A stretch of DNA of 64,000 nt from Chloroflexota bacterium. Lineage in GTDB: Bacteria > Chloroflexota > Anaerolineae > UBA2200. The DNA is taken from the NCBI GenBank assembly GCA_014360755.1, contig JACIWX010000007.1:86797-150796 (forward strand). Reading direction: 5' to 3'. The position numbers were made by a program, and so were the translations under genes. Shown here piece after piece: positions 19,987 to 29,100 of this stretch (positions are counted from its first letter, which is position 1; each line of letters starts with the position of its first letter). The notes beneath the pieces were generated by a model. That model had not been told where the DNA came from. It saw only the letters and a list, made by a program, of their open reading frames with translations, and made no database searches.

Positions 19987-20688
19987 ATGCGCATCCAAGT
20001 CCTGCACCGATGGGACCTCTCCCCTGCTGAGGCCATCGCCGTGCAGCAAAACCTGCGCACAAAGGTCGTCACACGCAACGAAGTGGGGCAGGTACGCACC
20101 GTTGCGGGAGTAGATATCAGCACCGCTGGTGAGCGTGCGCACGCTGCCATCGTCGTGTTGCGCTTCCCCGACCTGCAGCCACTAGAAGCAGCCGAAGCCG
20201 ATTTGCCCCTCACCTTCCCCTATATCCCTGGTCTGCTAGCTTTCCGCGAGGCGCCCGCCATTCTGGCTGCCATTGAGCGCCTGCAGACTGAGCCAGACCT
20301 TTTCCTGGTGGACGGGCAAGGGTTAGCCCATCCGCGGCGTATGGGCATTGCCTGCCACGTGGGGGTGGTCATTGACAAGCCCAGCATTGGCTGTGCCAAG
20401 TCGCTGCTGTGCGGCCATCATGGGATGGTAGGCCCGAAGGTGGGCGATTACAGTCCTATCGAGCATCAAGGCGAGGTCATTGGCGTAGCCCTGCGTACGA
20501 AAGAAGGGGTTAGCCCCGTCTATATTTCTGTAGGACATAAGGTAGATTTGCCTACAGCAATAGATTACGTCCTGCGCTGTCGCGGGGGCTACCGCATCCC
20601 GGAGCCAATCCGTTGGGCGCACCGCGTGGCTGGCGGGGAGCGCCTGCCCAAGCCTCAGCCACGCGCTGAACAAGGAACGCTTTTCTGA
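19987..20688 (+). CDS. nfi: Endonuclease V (deoxyinosine 3' endonuclease)
   Basis: A 233-residue enzyme. Conserved endonuclease V blocks are VAGVDIS (catalytic Asp), PYIPGLLAFREAP, DLFLVDGQGLAHPRRMGIACHVGVV (second catalytic Asp and RNase-H-like core) and KSLLCG. It cleaves at the second phosphodiester 3' of deoxyinosine to start repair of deaminated DNA. GGAGG 4 bases before the ATG fixes the start; the longer open frame runs only through heptamer repeats. The sirtuin gene follows 60 bases later on the same strand. Confidence 0.95.
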   Translation: MRIQVLHRWDLSPAEAIAVQQNLRTKVVTRNEVGQVRTVAGVDISTAGERAHAAIVVLRFPDLQPLEAAEADLPLTFPYIPGLLAFREAPAILAAIERLQTEPDLFLVDGQGLAHPRRMGIACHVGVVIDKPSIGCAKSLLCGHHGMVGPKVGDYSPIEHQGEVIGVALRTKEGVSPVYISVGHKVDLPTAIDYVLRCRGGYRIPEPIRWAHRVAGGERLPKPQPRAEQGTLF

Positions 20689-20748
20689 TGGATGCACCAC
20701 GAAGGCAAAGAGGCACATGTCTTGGGTACCGGTAATAGAGGAGCGTAG

Positions 20749-21522
20749 ATGGCTTTTGAGCAAGAAATACAACAAGCGGCGGAAACCTTGGCTGCCAGCC
20801 ACCACGCAGTAGCACTGACCGGCGCAGGGCACAGCACACCCTCTGGCATTCCCGATTTCCGCAGCCCAGGTTCTGGACTGTGGGAAGGGGTGGACCCGAT
20901 GAAAGTGGCCTCCCTCTATGGCTTCCAGCGCAATCCCCAAGCCTTCTACGAGTGGATCCGCCCGCTGGCAAAGCAGATCATGGAGGCAAAGCCCAACCCA
21001 GCGCACTTTGCCCTGGCTGAACTGGAGCAAATGGGCGTGCTCCAGGTGGTCATCACCCAGAACATAGACGAACTGCATCAACGCGCCGGCTCCAAGCGCG
21101 TCCTGGAAGTGCACGGCAGTGTCCGCACGGCAACTTGCACGCGTTGCCACAAACAAGTATCTACGGCGGAGATGTGGCCGCTCTTCGTTGCCAGTGGGAC
21201 AGTGCCGCACTGCCCTGCTTGTGGTGGACTGCTCAAGCCCGATGTGGTGCTTTTTGGCGAACTGCTGCCCCTCGATGTCATCTACGAAGCACAACAGGAG
21301 GCGGAGCACTGCGACGTCATGCTAGTCGCCGGGTCGTCGCTGGAAGTGTACCCGGCGGCAGAGTTGCCCAACCGCGCTGTCGAGCATGGCGCTAGATTGA
21401 TCGTGGTCAACTACGCGCCGACGTATATGGATGGGCACGCCACTGTGGTCATCCACGAAGATGTCGCAGTAATACTGCCACAGATTGCAGCCAAGGTCAG
21501 GCAACTTAGAGAAAGACAGTGA
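20749..21522 (+). CDS. cobB: Sir2-family NAD-dependent protein deacylase
   Basis: A 257-residue sirtuin. NAD-binding GAGHSTPSGIPDFR (about residues 25-38), TQNIDELHQRAG, catalytic His in EVHGSV (about 120), and zinc Cys pairs CTRC and CPAC are all present. The first motif has H-T-P in place of the common I-S/A-E/T. It removes acyl groups from lysines and releases nicotinamide and O-acyl-ADP-ribose. The extreme 3' end (codons for RQLRERQ) is part of a 96-base tandem duplication that extends downstream. Confidence 0.93.
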   Translation: MAFEQEIQQAAETLAASHHAVALTGAGHSTPSGIPDFRSPGSGLWEGVDPMKVASLYGFQRNPQAFYEWIRPLAKQIMEAKPNPAHFALAELEQMGVLQVVITQNIDELHQRAGSKRVLEVHGSVRTATCTRCHKQVSTAEMWPLFVASGTVPHCPACGGLLKPDVVLFGELLPLDVIYEAQQEAEHCDVMLVAGSSLEVYPAAELPNRAVEHGARLIVVNYAPTYMDGHATVVIHEDVAVILPQIAAKVRQLRERQ

Positions 21523-21681
21523 TGGAAGACGATGAGGAACCGAATAGGCAAGTAGCCACCTTAACGGCTGAAGCCGTTACTACAAACATCCGTCAGGCAA
21601 CTTAGAGAAAGACAGTGATGGAAGACGATGAGGAACCGAATAGGCAAGTAGCCACCCTAACGGCTGAAGCCGTTACGACAA
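21496..21681 (+). repeat. 96-base tandem duplication including the sirtuin 3' end
   Basis: The sequence starting GTCAGGCAACTTAGAGAAAG at 21496 recurs at 21592 with about two mismatches over about 88 bases. It contains the sirtuin stop codon and one GCTGAAGC hairpin per copy. Confidence 0.9.
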
Positions 21682-21707
21682 GCTTTTGTCAACGGCTGAA
21701 GCCGTTG
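21562..21707 (-). repeat. REP-like units (GTAG/GTCG plus hairpin), 3 copies
   Basis: Three palindromes with core AACGGCTGAAGCCGTT occur at 21562-21579, 21658-21675 and 21690-21707. Read on the minus strand, each hairpin is preceded by GTAG (copy 1) or GTCG (copies 2 and 3) within TTTGTNG-type sequence. This is the layout of bacterial REP elements. Related units occur at 29101-29284. Confidence 0.7.
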
Positions 21708-21734
21708 CGACAAACATCTGCGAGATGCCCTGGT

Positions 21735-24700
21735 GTGAGGGCTGTTTCGCGGGGGATGGTGCTGGTCTTGGTGATCACGCTCTTGATGGGGCTCCTCCTC
21801 AGGACAGGGCAGACTGTCTGCGCCGAAAGCGGCGGTTTCCGTGGCCAGGTGATTGATGTGCTCAGCAAGCAGCCCATCCGCGGGGCGCTGGTCAAGGCGG
21901 GAGAGGCACAGGCGACCACGGATGCCGATGGCCGCTATCTGCTGCGGCTGGCTCCGGGGACATATGAAATCAGTGTGCAAGCGACAGGATACATCGGCAT
22001 GTCCAAGAGCTACCAGACAGTGCGCAGCAATACGTACACCAACGTGGACTTTGCCATGGTGCTCGCTGCGCCTTCAGAGGCGCAACGTGTCGCCCTAGAT
22101 GCCATCCTACGCCAGCCAGTCGAAACCAAGTTCACGGCGGAAGAGTTGACTGCGCTACAGATCAGTGGCTTTCAACCTTCCGGTGTGACGCGGTTGCCAG
22201 CCAGCATCCGCGTGCTGATGCCCGATAACACGGTCGTGGTCATGCCTCTGGATGAATATGTCAAGGGCGTGCTGCCCAAGGAAATGCCGCCCTACTGGCC
22301 CATGGAGGCTTTGAAAGCGCAGGCAGTGGCGGCACGCTGCTATGCCGCTGCCGGGCCGCGCCATGCCGCGCTCGGGGCAGATGTGTGCACCACGGTACAT
22401 TGCCAGGTATGGAGCCCGGTGCACTATGAGACGACAGACCGCGCCGTGGACAGCACGCACAACGTAGCCCTCACCTATGCCGGCAACGTCATCCGCGCCT
22501 TTTTCTTCGCGCGCTGCAATGGCCGCACGCGCAGTGCGCTGGAAGTGTGGGGCACCAACGTGCCATACTGTCAGAGCGTGTCTTGTCCCTGTGGCTCCAC
22601 CACCTCCCTAGGGCACGGGGTGGGCATGTGTCAGGAAGGGGCGCGCGTCTTGGCACAGAACGGCCGCAGTTACACCGACATCCTGCTGCATTACTACTCC
22701 AATGTCCAGATCACAGCACTGCCACCCCATGTCCTAAAAGAGGGCCGTGTCTGGCCAGAAACAGGGGATACCACCACCATGTTCCACTATGAGGTGCAGT
22801 ACGAGGGCAATGACCCGCCTATCGCCGCTTATGTCTACATTGACGGCCAGGCGTATCACATGAGCGTGGTAACCCCCACCGTGTCCGGCGGAGGCACATA
22901 CCGCTACAGCACCTTGTTGCCCGCCGGGGAGCACAACTATGCCTTCCACTTCGAGGATGGCTACAACCCCGCGGTGGATTTCCCCGCCTCCGGCACACTT
23001 AGCGGGCCTACGGTGCGCCAATCCGAGGGACCAACCCCCACTGCCAAGCCTTCGTCGCTCGGTACAGAAGCCGTGCAATGGGTGCAGACCACGCAAACTG
23101 ATTTCAGCGGGGGCACTTTCCAAGATGCCATTGTAACTCGCGAGGGCGATGGGGAAATCACGCTGTCCCCGGATCGCACCTTGGGCTTTTACACCTCAAC
23201 GGTCAAACTGGCACCGATTGACTTTGTGGCGGTTGGCTCCTTCTGGCAGGCTACTATACCTGCGGGGACCGCTATTACCGTTGCCTTGCGCAGCAGTCCG
23301 GATGGCAAGGCGTGGTCCGATTGGGTCGTGGTCCCACCCATGGATGCTGAGCGCGAGGAGTCACGCCTGTCCTACGGCGAACTGCTCTATTTGCGTGGCC
23401 CCTACGTGCAATATCGCCTGACCCTGGCTAGCAAGAAGGCAGGAGTTAGCCCGGTATTGTCCGCGCTCACGCTGGTCTTGATTGATTCCCGGCGCGGCAA
23501 CACCGCTGAACAGGCACAAGCCATCGCCGCGGCCGTTTCCCCGCCCACCGCACCGGTCATCATCCCCCGTTCTGCCTGGGGTGCCGACGAGAGGTTGATG
23601 ACCTGGCCGCCGGAATACCGCACGGTGCGCAAATTCGTTATCCATCACACCGCCACGCCCAACGGCGATCTAGACCCCGCTGCCACCGTGCGTGCCATTT
23701 ACTATTACCATGCCGTAACCCGCGGCTGGGGCGACATCGGCTATAACTACCTCATTGACACCCAAGGCCGTATTTATGAAGGAAGGTATGGCGGGGAAGG
23801 TGTCGTCGGCGGGCATGCCAAACAGTATGCCTGGGGATCCATCGGTGTATCGCTCATCGGCAATTACGATGAGGTAGCCATGACGGCTGCCATGGAACGC
23901 TCCTTGGTTGAATTGATCGCCTGGAAAGGCAACCTGCACTTTGTCCATCCTACCGAGCGCGGCTTCTTCATTGACTGCGACCTGCCCAATATCTTTGCCC
24001 ACCGCGATGTCGCAGAGACTACGTGCCCAGGCCGCTACGCCTATGCCCGGATGCAAGCCATCCGCGAGGCAGTCCTTGCGCGGATGAGGGAAATCCCTCC
24101 CAATGTGCGCATAGATGTACCCCTTGCTGAATCCCGCATCGGCGGCGTGGTCAACTGTCTGACCACAGCCAGCCCGGCGGTCACGCAGGTTACCTTCTAT
24201 GTGGATGGCGCAGCGAGCGCCACTGACAGCACTGCGCCATTCTCCTGGAAATGGAACACTAGTAAGGTGATGGACGGGCTGCATCGCCTGCAAGTGGAAG
24301 CACGCACCGCCCTGGACCTGCGTGCGGAGCAAACCGTAACGGTAACAGTGGACAACACACCCCCTACCGGCACCTTGAGCGCGCCTGCTTTCAGCAATGT
24401 GCCCACCGTTACCCTGACGACCTGGGCTGACAGCGCTGCCTGGATACTGCTCAGCAATGGCTGGCAATGGGAAGGAGAAGACCTGAACCACCAGAGCGGG
24501 AGCCTGGTCAGCGACACAGCGGCAGGAAACGGCTGGGCTTGGATGGGGCACGCCGGAAGCGACCCAGCCGGCTGGTGGTACGGGCCCTATTTCCGCGCCT
24601 TGCCCACGGGACATAGTTACCGCGTCTACTACCGGCTGAAAGCGAATGGCTACAGCGCCTCTACGGACATTGCCACACTGGATGTAACAGACAATTTTGG

Positions 24701-25907
24701 CACCAATACCTATGTCAGCCAGGTGCTGCTGGGGGAAGACCTCATGGGCACCGGCTACCAGGAGCCCTACCTGAATTTCAGTTACTATCAGCGCGATGAG
24801 TATGGCCTCGAATTCCGCGTCTTTTTCACGGGCCAGAGCAACCTGTACCTAGACCGCATCTCCGTCTTCCGTGCCCCCATTCCATACGCCCAAAGCGTGC
24901 CGTGGATACTGCCCCCAGGCGATGGGCGCAAAGAGGTACAAGTACGCTATCTAGATGCAGCAGGCAACCCTTCGGCGATGGTCTCGACGACTGTGGTATT
25001 GGATACCCAGGCACCGCAATGGCTGGGGTGGGACGGGGTCTCTGCGCAGGTGCGCGATACCCTCTCGGGGCTGCACGTCAGCAGTGCGCAATACGCCACC
25101 TCTTGGGATGGCGGAGCCAATTGGGGCGTGTGGCAAGCGGCATCTCTCACGGCTACAGAGGGCACTACTGCTGTGGTCTCCATCAGCGCTCCGGCGGATG
25201 GGGCAACGATGGTGCGTTTCCGCATTGCTGACCGCGCTGGCAACCTGGCGGTGAGCCCAGCCTATGCGCTTCCCACACCCACATCAACCCCCACACCCAC
25301 TCCTACGTCGGTTCCTACCGCAACGGGCACGTCCACGCCCACCCCTACCGCCACTCAGACGGCTACCGCCACGCCAGTGCCCACAGTGACCAGCACGCCT
25401 ACTGCCACACCCACGGAAACTCCTACCCCCACGGTTACCGCTACACCCACCGTTACCGCCACCCCGCTGCCGCCTACGCCTGAGCTTGGCGCAATCCGCG
25501 GGCGCGTGACCTTACAAGGGCGCACGGCGCATGGCGGCGTAACCGTGAGCATCACGGGCGGTGCGGCTACGTCCTCAGCCGCCGATGGCAGTTATCTCCT
25601 GGCAGAAGTGCCTGCCGGGGTTTACACCGTAACCCTGCGCATGCCTGGCTATGTGGAAACCCATCGCAGTGGCGTTGTGGTCCAACCCGGTGCCATAACC
25701 GAGTTGTCCGATGCCCTGCTCTACGGCGGGGATGCCAACGGCGACTGCACGGTCAACCTGTCCGACGTGGTGATCGTCAGCGTGAACTATCGCCGCAGTC
25801 CACCTCCAGACCCCCGTGCCGACATCAATGGCGATGGCGTGGTGGACCTCTTTGACCTGCTACTGGTGTCCATCAACTTGGGCAAGAGATGCCCGGGTCC
25901 GTGGTGA
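21735..25907 (+). CDS. Secreted SpoIID / N-acetylmuramoyl-L-alanine amidase (PGRP) / dockerin protein
   Basis: About 1,390 residues. A signal segment (MVLVLVITLLMGLLLRTG) leads to a carboxypeptidase-regulatory-like beta domain (GQVIDVLSKQPIRGALVKAG), an SpoIID-type domain (MPLDEYVKGVLPKEMPPYWPMEALKAQAVAARCYA), and then an Amidase_2/PGRP domain with zinc ligands in FVIHHTATP, FAHRDV and ETTCPGR. Ig-like modules, a Thr-Pro linker (25270-25480), a second carboxypeptidase-regulatory domain and a C-terminal type I dockerin with two Ca-loops (GDANGDCTVNLSD and DINGDGVVDLFD) follow. It likely remodels peptidoglycan outside the membrane. A GTG start before the signal is chosen because the upstream open frame is repeat DNA; ATG 21756 or 21618 are alternatives. 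Confidence 0.88.
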   Translation: MRAVSRGMVLVLVITLLMGLLLRTGQTVCAESGGFRGQVIDVLSKQPIRGALVKAGEAQATTDADGRYLLRLAPGTYEISVQATGYIGMSKSYQTVRSNTYTNVDFAMVLAAPSEAQRVALDAILRQPVETKFTAEELTALQISGFQPSGVTRLPASIRVLMPDNTVVVMPLDEYVKGVLPKEMPPYWPMEALKAQAVAARCYAAAGPRHAALGADVCTTVHCQVWSPVHYETTDRAVDSTHNVALTYAGNVIRAFFFARCNGRTRSALEVWGTNVPYCQSVSCPCGSTTSLGHGVGMCQEGARVLAQNGRSYTDILLHYYSNVQITALPPHVLKEGRVWPETGDTTTMFHYEVQYEGNDPPIAAYVYIDGQAYHMSVVTPTVSGGGTYRYSTLLPAGEHNYAFHFEDGYNPAVDFPASGTLSGPTVRQSEGPTPTAKPSSLGTEAVQWVQTTQTDFSGGTFQDAIVTREGDGEITLSPDRTLGFYTSTVKLAPIDFVAVGSFWQATIPAGTAITVALRSSPDGKAWSDWVVVPPMDAEREESRLSYGELLYLRGPYVQYRLTLASKKAGVSPVLSALTLVLIDSRRGNTAEQAQAIAAAVSPPTAPVIIPRSAWGADERLMTWPPEYRTVRKFVIHHTATPNGDLDPAATVRAIYYYHAVTRGWGDIGYNYLIDTQGRIYEGRYGGEGVVGGHAKQYAWGSIGVSLIGNYDEVAMTAAMERSLVELIAWKGNLHFVHPTERGFFIDCDLPNIFAHRDVAETTCPGRYAYARMQAIREAVLARMREIPPNVRIDVPLAESRIGGVVNCLTTASPAVTQVTFYVDGAASATDSTAPFSWKWNTSKVMDGLHRLQVEARTALDLRAEQTVTVTVDNTPPTGTLSAPAFSNVPTVTLTTWADSAAWILLSNGWQWEGEDLNHQSGSLVSDTAAGNGWAWMGHAGSDPAGWWYGPYFRALPTGHSYRVYYRLKANGYSASTDIATLDVTDNFGTNTYVSQVLLGEDLMGTGYQEPYLNFSYYQRDEYGLEFRVFFTGQSNLYLDRISVFRAPIPYAQSVPWILPPGDGRKEVQVRYLDAAGNPSAMVSTTVVLDTQAPQWLGWDGVSAQVRDTLSGLHVSSAQYATSWDGGANWGVWQAASLTATEGTTAVVSISAPADGATMVRFRIADRAGNLAVSPAYALPTPTSTPTPTPTSVPTATGTSTPTPTATQTATATPVPTVTSTPTATPTETPTPTVTATPTVTATPLPPTPELGAIRGRVTLQGRTAHGGVTVSITGGAATSSAADGSYLLAEVPAGVYTVTLRMPGYVETHRSGVVVQPGAITELSDALLYGGDANGDCTVNLSDVVIVSVNYRRSPPPDPRADINGDGVVDLFDLLLVSINLGKRCPGPW

Positions 25908-25977
25908 AGGCTACGAGACCTGTCAGGTCTGGGGTGATTATGGCACAATATTGGACTGTTGTCAATGCAAAGGGCTA

Positions 25978-26108
25978 GAGAGTGTTGAAAAAGCCCTTTC
26001 AATGTCATGCTGAACGAAGTGAAGCATCTCACGGTACTTGGGAAAATACGGCTAAAGTTACGCGAGACCCTTCGCTTTGCTCAGGGTGACAGGATTTTCA
26101 ACACTCTC
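25978..26108. mobile_element. MITE-like element, family 1, copy 2, with target-site duplication
   Basis: Perfect 14-base terminal inverted repeats GAGAGTGTTGAAAA (25978-25991) and TTTTCAACACTCTC (26095-26108) bound a 131-base element without ORF. AGGGCTA precedes it (25971-25977) and follows it (26109-26115); the match extends to AGGGCTAGAG. The interior matches the copy at 17776. Confidence 0.85.
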
Positions 26109-26116
26109 AGGGCTAG

Positions 26117-26504
26117 AGGGGGTGTAGTTCAACTTCGGGGCAAGAAATGCCTTGCACAGCCCCAGGCGGATGAAAAGCAGCCAAGTCTGGACAACAACAA
26201 TCACTGTCAGCAGATTGGGGGAACGGATTGAACGGATTCGCTCCTCAAGTAGACGGGGCTATTTCTTACCTGGCGTGGACTGTGGTCCACGCCGAGCGTG
26301 AGACTGCTCCAGGTGGACCACCCGCCGTCTACGCCAAACGTGAGAGCACCTGCTCTCCCATTGTCATTCTGAGCCGCGTAGCGGCGAAGAATCTCCCTCA
26401 GTTCCATGAGACCCCTTCGTTGTACTCAGGGCAGGCTCTTCGGCTTCGCCTCAGGGTGACACAGGAGACCACCTCGCCCGGGCATGGGAGCCCAGACGCA
26501 GATG
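26117..26504 (+). mobile_element. Hairpin-rich mosaic repeat, family 2, copy B
   Basis: It starts GGGGTGTAGTTCAACTTCGG directly after the target duplication of the family-1 element. It carries the family-2 core through CGGGCATGGGAGCCCAG. No right inverted repeat is seen. The remaining 130 bases before the glycosidase hold nothing recognised. Confidence 0.8.
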
Positions 26505-26633
26505 CCATCGCAGCGGCGGCTTCCATGTCGCCGTAGATTGGGCAGGGGAGCGCGGTCTGCTGGAGCGGATCCTGTACGGCTCATGTCCCAGCATCAGGTG
26601 CTGCATTTGCTGAAACGAGCGTTTTGACTTACA

Positions 26634-27854
26634 ATGGTCGTGAGAAATCCCATGCCAGTAGAACAAAGTCCCTATCCGAAGATGAGCCGCGCTGCGGTGT
26701 GCCTCTTGCTCGGTGCCTTGCTGGTGGCTATGCTTGGCTTCCCCGTCGCCAATGCGCAGCAGCAGTCGCCGCTTCCTGACACGCAAGTGGAGGAGTATAG
26801 GCTATACCTACCTGTACTGTCTCGAAATAGCACATCGTTCAAGGTGTTCCTCTCCCTATTGAGCACGCCTTTACAGGGGGGCTCAGCACAGCGTTCGGAA
26901 CGGCGTTCGAACGTGCGTCTCATGCAACAGCGGATTGGCTTTGTGCAGCGCGTGGGCGAAAACCTGCAACTGGATGGCAAGCCGTACACGTTCATCGGAA
27001 CGAATGTCTCCTACTTAGCGGGGCCCTTCTTCCCGGAAGAAAAGGTGGAGGAGATTATTGCCTATCTGGCTGAAAATGGCGTACAGGTGATCCGCGTGTG
27101 GGTCGAACCGTGGTGCGATTTGGAGCGTGTGGTGCGCCTGGTTGACCTTGTGGGTAAGTACAACGTCCGCCTCATCCTGACCCTGCAGGACTTTTTCGGT
27201 CACAAGGATGGCTGGTGGTTCAAAGGCAAAGTGGAGAGTGTGGACCTGCCGCATATCCGCAACATCGTCCCACTATTTGCCAACCGCCCTGAAATACTGA
27301 TGTGGGAGTTGATGAACGAACCCACCTGTCCAGCGGAGGATGCCAACAAGAGTTGCTGGGATGCATTTGTTCGCTGGGCTGCGGTCGCCTCCAGTGAAAT
27401 CAAGCGCCTGGACCCGAATCACCTCGTCTCGGTGGGCACTCAACGCGCGGGCTTTGACGAGGATGCTATAGAAGCATTCCGGCGCGTGCACGCGCTGGAC
27501 ACGATTGACATCGTGAGCGTGCACTGTGGAGTGGATAGCTTGCCCGAGAAGGAGTTGGCTATTGCCCATGAGTTGGGCAAACCCATCTACTTCGGAGAGG
27601 TAGCCAAGCGCGGCTTGGATGAAAGTTGCCAGCCGCTGTCCAATGAAGCACTCCAGCAACGAGCGGAAGCCATCGCACGGAGCATCTCCAGGAGCAGAGA
27701 AGCCGGTGTGGACGGCTACCTGCTTTGGCAGTATGCCTATGGTGGCGTGGACATGGGCGGCCACAAAGAGTACTTCTGTGGCGTGTACGACTACTTTGCC
27801 GATGACCCAGCGTGGCAGGTTATCCGCTCTGCAACATCTCCTCCAACCAAGTAG
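26634..27854 (+). CDS. Secreted GH5-like glycoside hydrolase
   Basis: A 406-residue protein with a signal peptide (MSRAAVCLLLGALLVAMLGF) and a (beta/alpha)8 glycosidase domain from about residue 105 (LDGKPYTFIGTNVSYL). The likely acid/base Glu is in WELMNEPTC (about E229) and the likely nucleophile in PIYFGEVAKRG (about E322), as in GH5 mannanases and cellulases. Between signal and domain lies EYRLYLPVLSRN, similar to the C-terminus of the giant protein. The substrate is probably a beta-mannan or beta-glucan but is unproven. Starts at 26652 or 26682 are also possible because ribosome-binding sites are weak. Its 3' end overlaps the convergent aminotransferase by 35 bases. Confidence 0.85.
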   Translation: MVVRNPMPVEQSPYPKMSRAAVCLLLGALLVAMLGFPVANAQQQSPLPDTQVEEYRLYLPVLSRNSTSFKVFLSLLSTPLQGGSAQRSERRSNVRLMQQRIGFVQRVGENLQLDGKPYTFIGTNVSYLAGPFFPEEKVEEIIAYLAENGVQVIRVWVEPWCDLERVVRLVDLVGKYNVRLILTLQDFFGHKDGWWFKGKVESVDLPHIRNIVPLFANRPEILMWELMNEPTCPAEDANKSCWDAFVRWAAVASSEIKRLDPNHLVSVGTQRAGFDEDAIEAFRRVHALDTIDIVSVHCGVDSLPEKELAIAHELGKPIYFGEVAKRGLDESCQPLSNEALQQRAEAIARSISRSREAGVDGYLLWQYAYGGVDMGGHKEYFCGVYDYFADDPAWQVIRSATSPPTK

Positions 27855-29076
27855 CCATGCGCTCTAGTATCTCCAGTACCTGCTGTGCTTCTTCTTCCTG
27901 TATGGTCAGCGGCGGCAGGAACTGGCTCACCGATTGGTCGTGGTTGGCGTAAATCAGCAACAAACCGTGCTGGAAGCCAGCCAGGGTCATCATGGGCCCG
28001 CACATTTCGTTCGCCCATTTCAGCCCCATCATCATGCCACGCTGGCGGACCTCCACCAGCACGGGATGCCTCTGTTTCAACGCTGCCAAGCCCTCGCGGA
28101 AAAACGCCGCCATTCGGCGCACATGCTCCAGAAAACCTGGCTCTTGCAGGATGTTCAGTACCTCCAGCGCCACATAACAGCCCACCTCTGCGCCGCCCGT
28201 GGTGGAAATGTGGATAAAGGGGTTTTCGCGCAGAAAAGAGTCGAGGGGATCGCGGTAGATGGTGGCGGACATGGGATAGATGCCGCCTGAAAGCCCCTTG
28301 GCAGTGACGAGGATGTCCGGAACCACACCGTACGTATCAATGCCCCACACTGCACCACAGCGGCCCAAGCCGGTTTGCACTTCATCTATGATCATCACTG
28401 CCCCGTAGCGATCGCACAACGCGCGTACGCCAGCATAGAAATCCTCCGGTGGGATGACCATGCCCAGCGTGGCGGGGATGGTCTCAAAGATGACCGCCGC
28501 CGTTTCCCCATCCATCGCCGCTTCCAGCGCTGCCAGGTCCCCGAAGGGCACCTGCACAAAGCCCGGCGCGAGCGGTTCAAACGGCTTGCGGTATTGCTCA
28601 TCGCCTGCCGCTAGCGCCAAGCCAGTGTGGCCATGAAAGCCGCCTTTGGCTGAAATGACCTTGGGCCGGCCGGTGTAGCCACGCGCCAGTTTGATCGCCA
28701 GGTCTATCGCTTCCCCACCCCCTACGCCAAAGACCACCCGCTTGAGATCAGCGGGGCACATTGCTGCCAGGCGCTCTGCCAGCAAAGCGCGGTGCTCGCT
28801 GATGAAATGGTGGTTGCCGATGTCCAACTCCTGTAATGCTCGCTGCAAGGCAGCAATGATCCTGGGATGGCGATGCCCTAGGTTGAAAACGCCGCCATTG
28901 CAGTGGCAGTCAATCAGCCTCTTTTGCCCGCTGACATCCCAGACATAGACGCCTTCCCGTTTGCCAAAGACAAAATCAATGCCTACTCTGGAGAAGAATT
29001 CTACCTTGCCACGGGAAACGTGACGGGAGAACCTCTCGATGATGGCTTCTTTGCTATCTTGAGCCACGAGCGACAT
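27820..29076 (-). CDS. Class III PLP-dependent aminotransferase
   Basis: A 418-residue fold-type I enzyme. Motifs are GVFNLGHRHPRI, GVGGGEAIDLAIKLAR, GGFHGHTGLAL, MIIDEVQTGLGRCG and the PLP lysine in VTAKGLSGGIYP. It resembles the acetylornithine/ornithine/putrescine aminotransferase group, but the substrate cannot be named, and the neighbours (glycosidase, unknown gene) do not help. The start MSLVAQDS follows AAAGGAGG. Upstream lies an array of REP-like hairpins. Confidence 0.9.
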   Translation of the reverse strand: MSLVAQDSKEAIIERFSRHVSRGKVEFFSRVGIDFVFGKREGVYVWDVSGQKRLIDCHCNGGVFNLGHRHPRIIAALQRALQELDIGNHHFISEHRALLAERLAAMCPADLKRVVFGVGGGEAIDLAIKLARGYTGRPKVISAKGGFHGHTGLALAAGDEQYRKPFEPLAPGFVQVPFGDLAALEAAMDGETAAVIFETIPATLGMVIPPEDFYAGVRALCDRYGAVMIIDEVQTGLGRCGAVWGIDTYGVVPDILVTAKGLSGGIYPMSATIYRDPLDSFLRENPFIHISTTGGAEVGCYVALEVLNILQEPGFLEHVRRMAAFFREGLAALKQRHPVLVEVRQRGMMMGLKWANEMCGPMMTLAGFQHGLLLIYANHDQSVSQFLPPLTIQEEEAQQVLEILERMATWLEEMLQSG

Positions 29077-29100
29077 GATGACCTCCTTTAAGCACGTGTT

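Noticed and set aside
25729..25890. Cellulosome component
   Set aside because: A single dockerin on a peptidoglycan-type enzyme without cohesin or scaffoldin in the window is not enough to propose a cellulosome.
26228..26536. Recurrent open frame with 'WTVVHAERETAPGGPPAVYAKRE' in each mosaic repeat copy
   Set aside because: It recurs because the DNA repeat recurs; it has different ends in each copy, no ribosome-binding site, and consists of translated palindromes.
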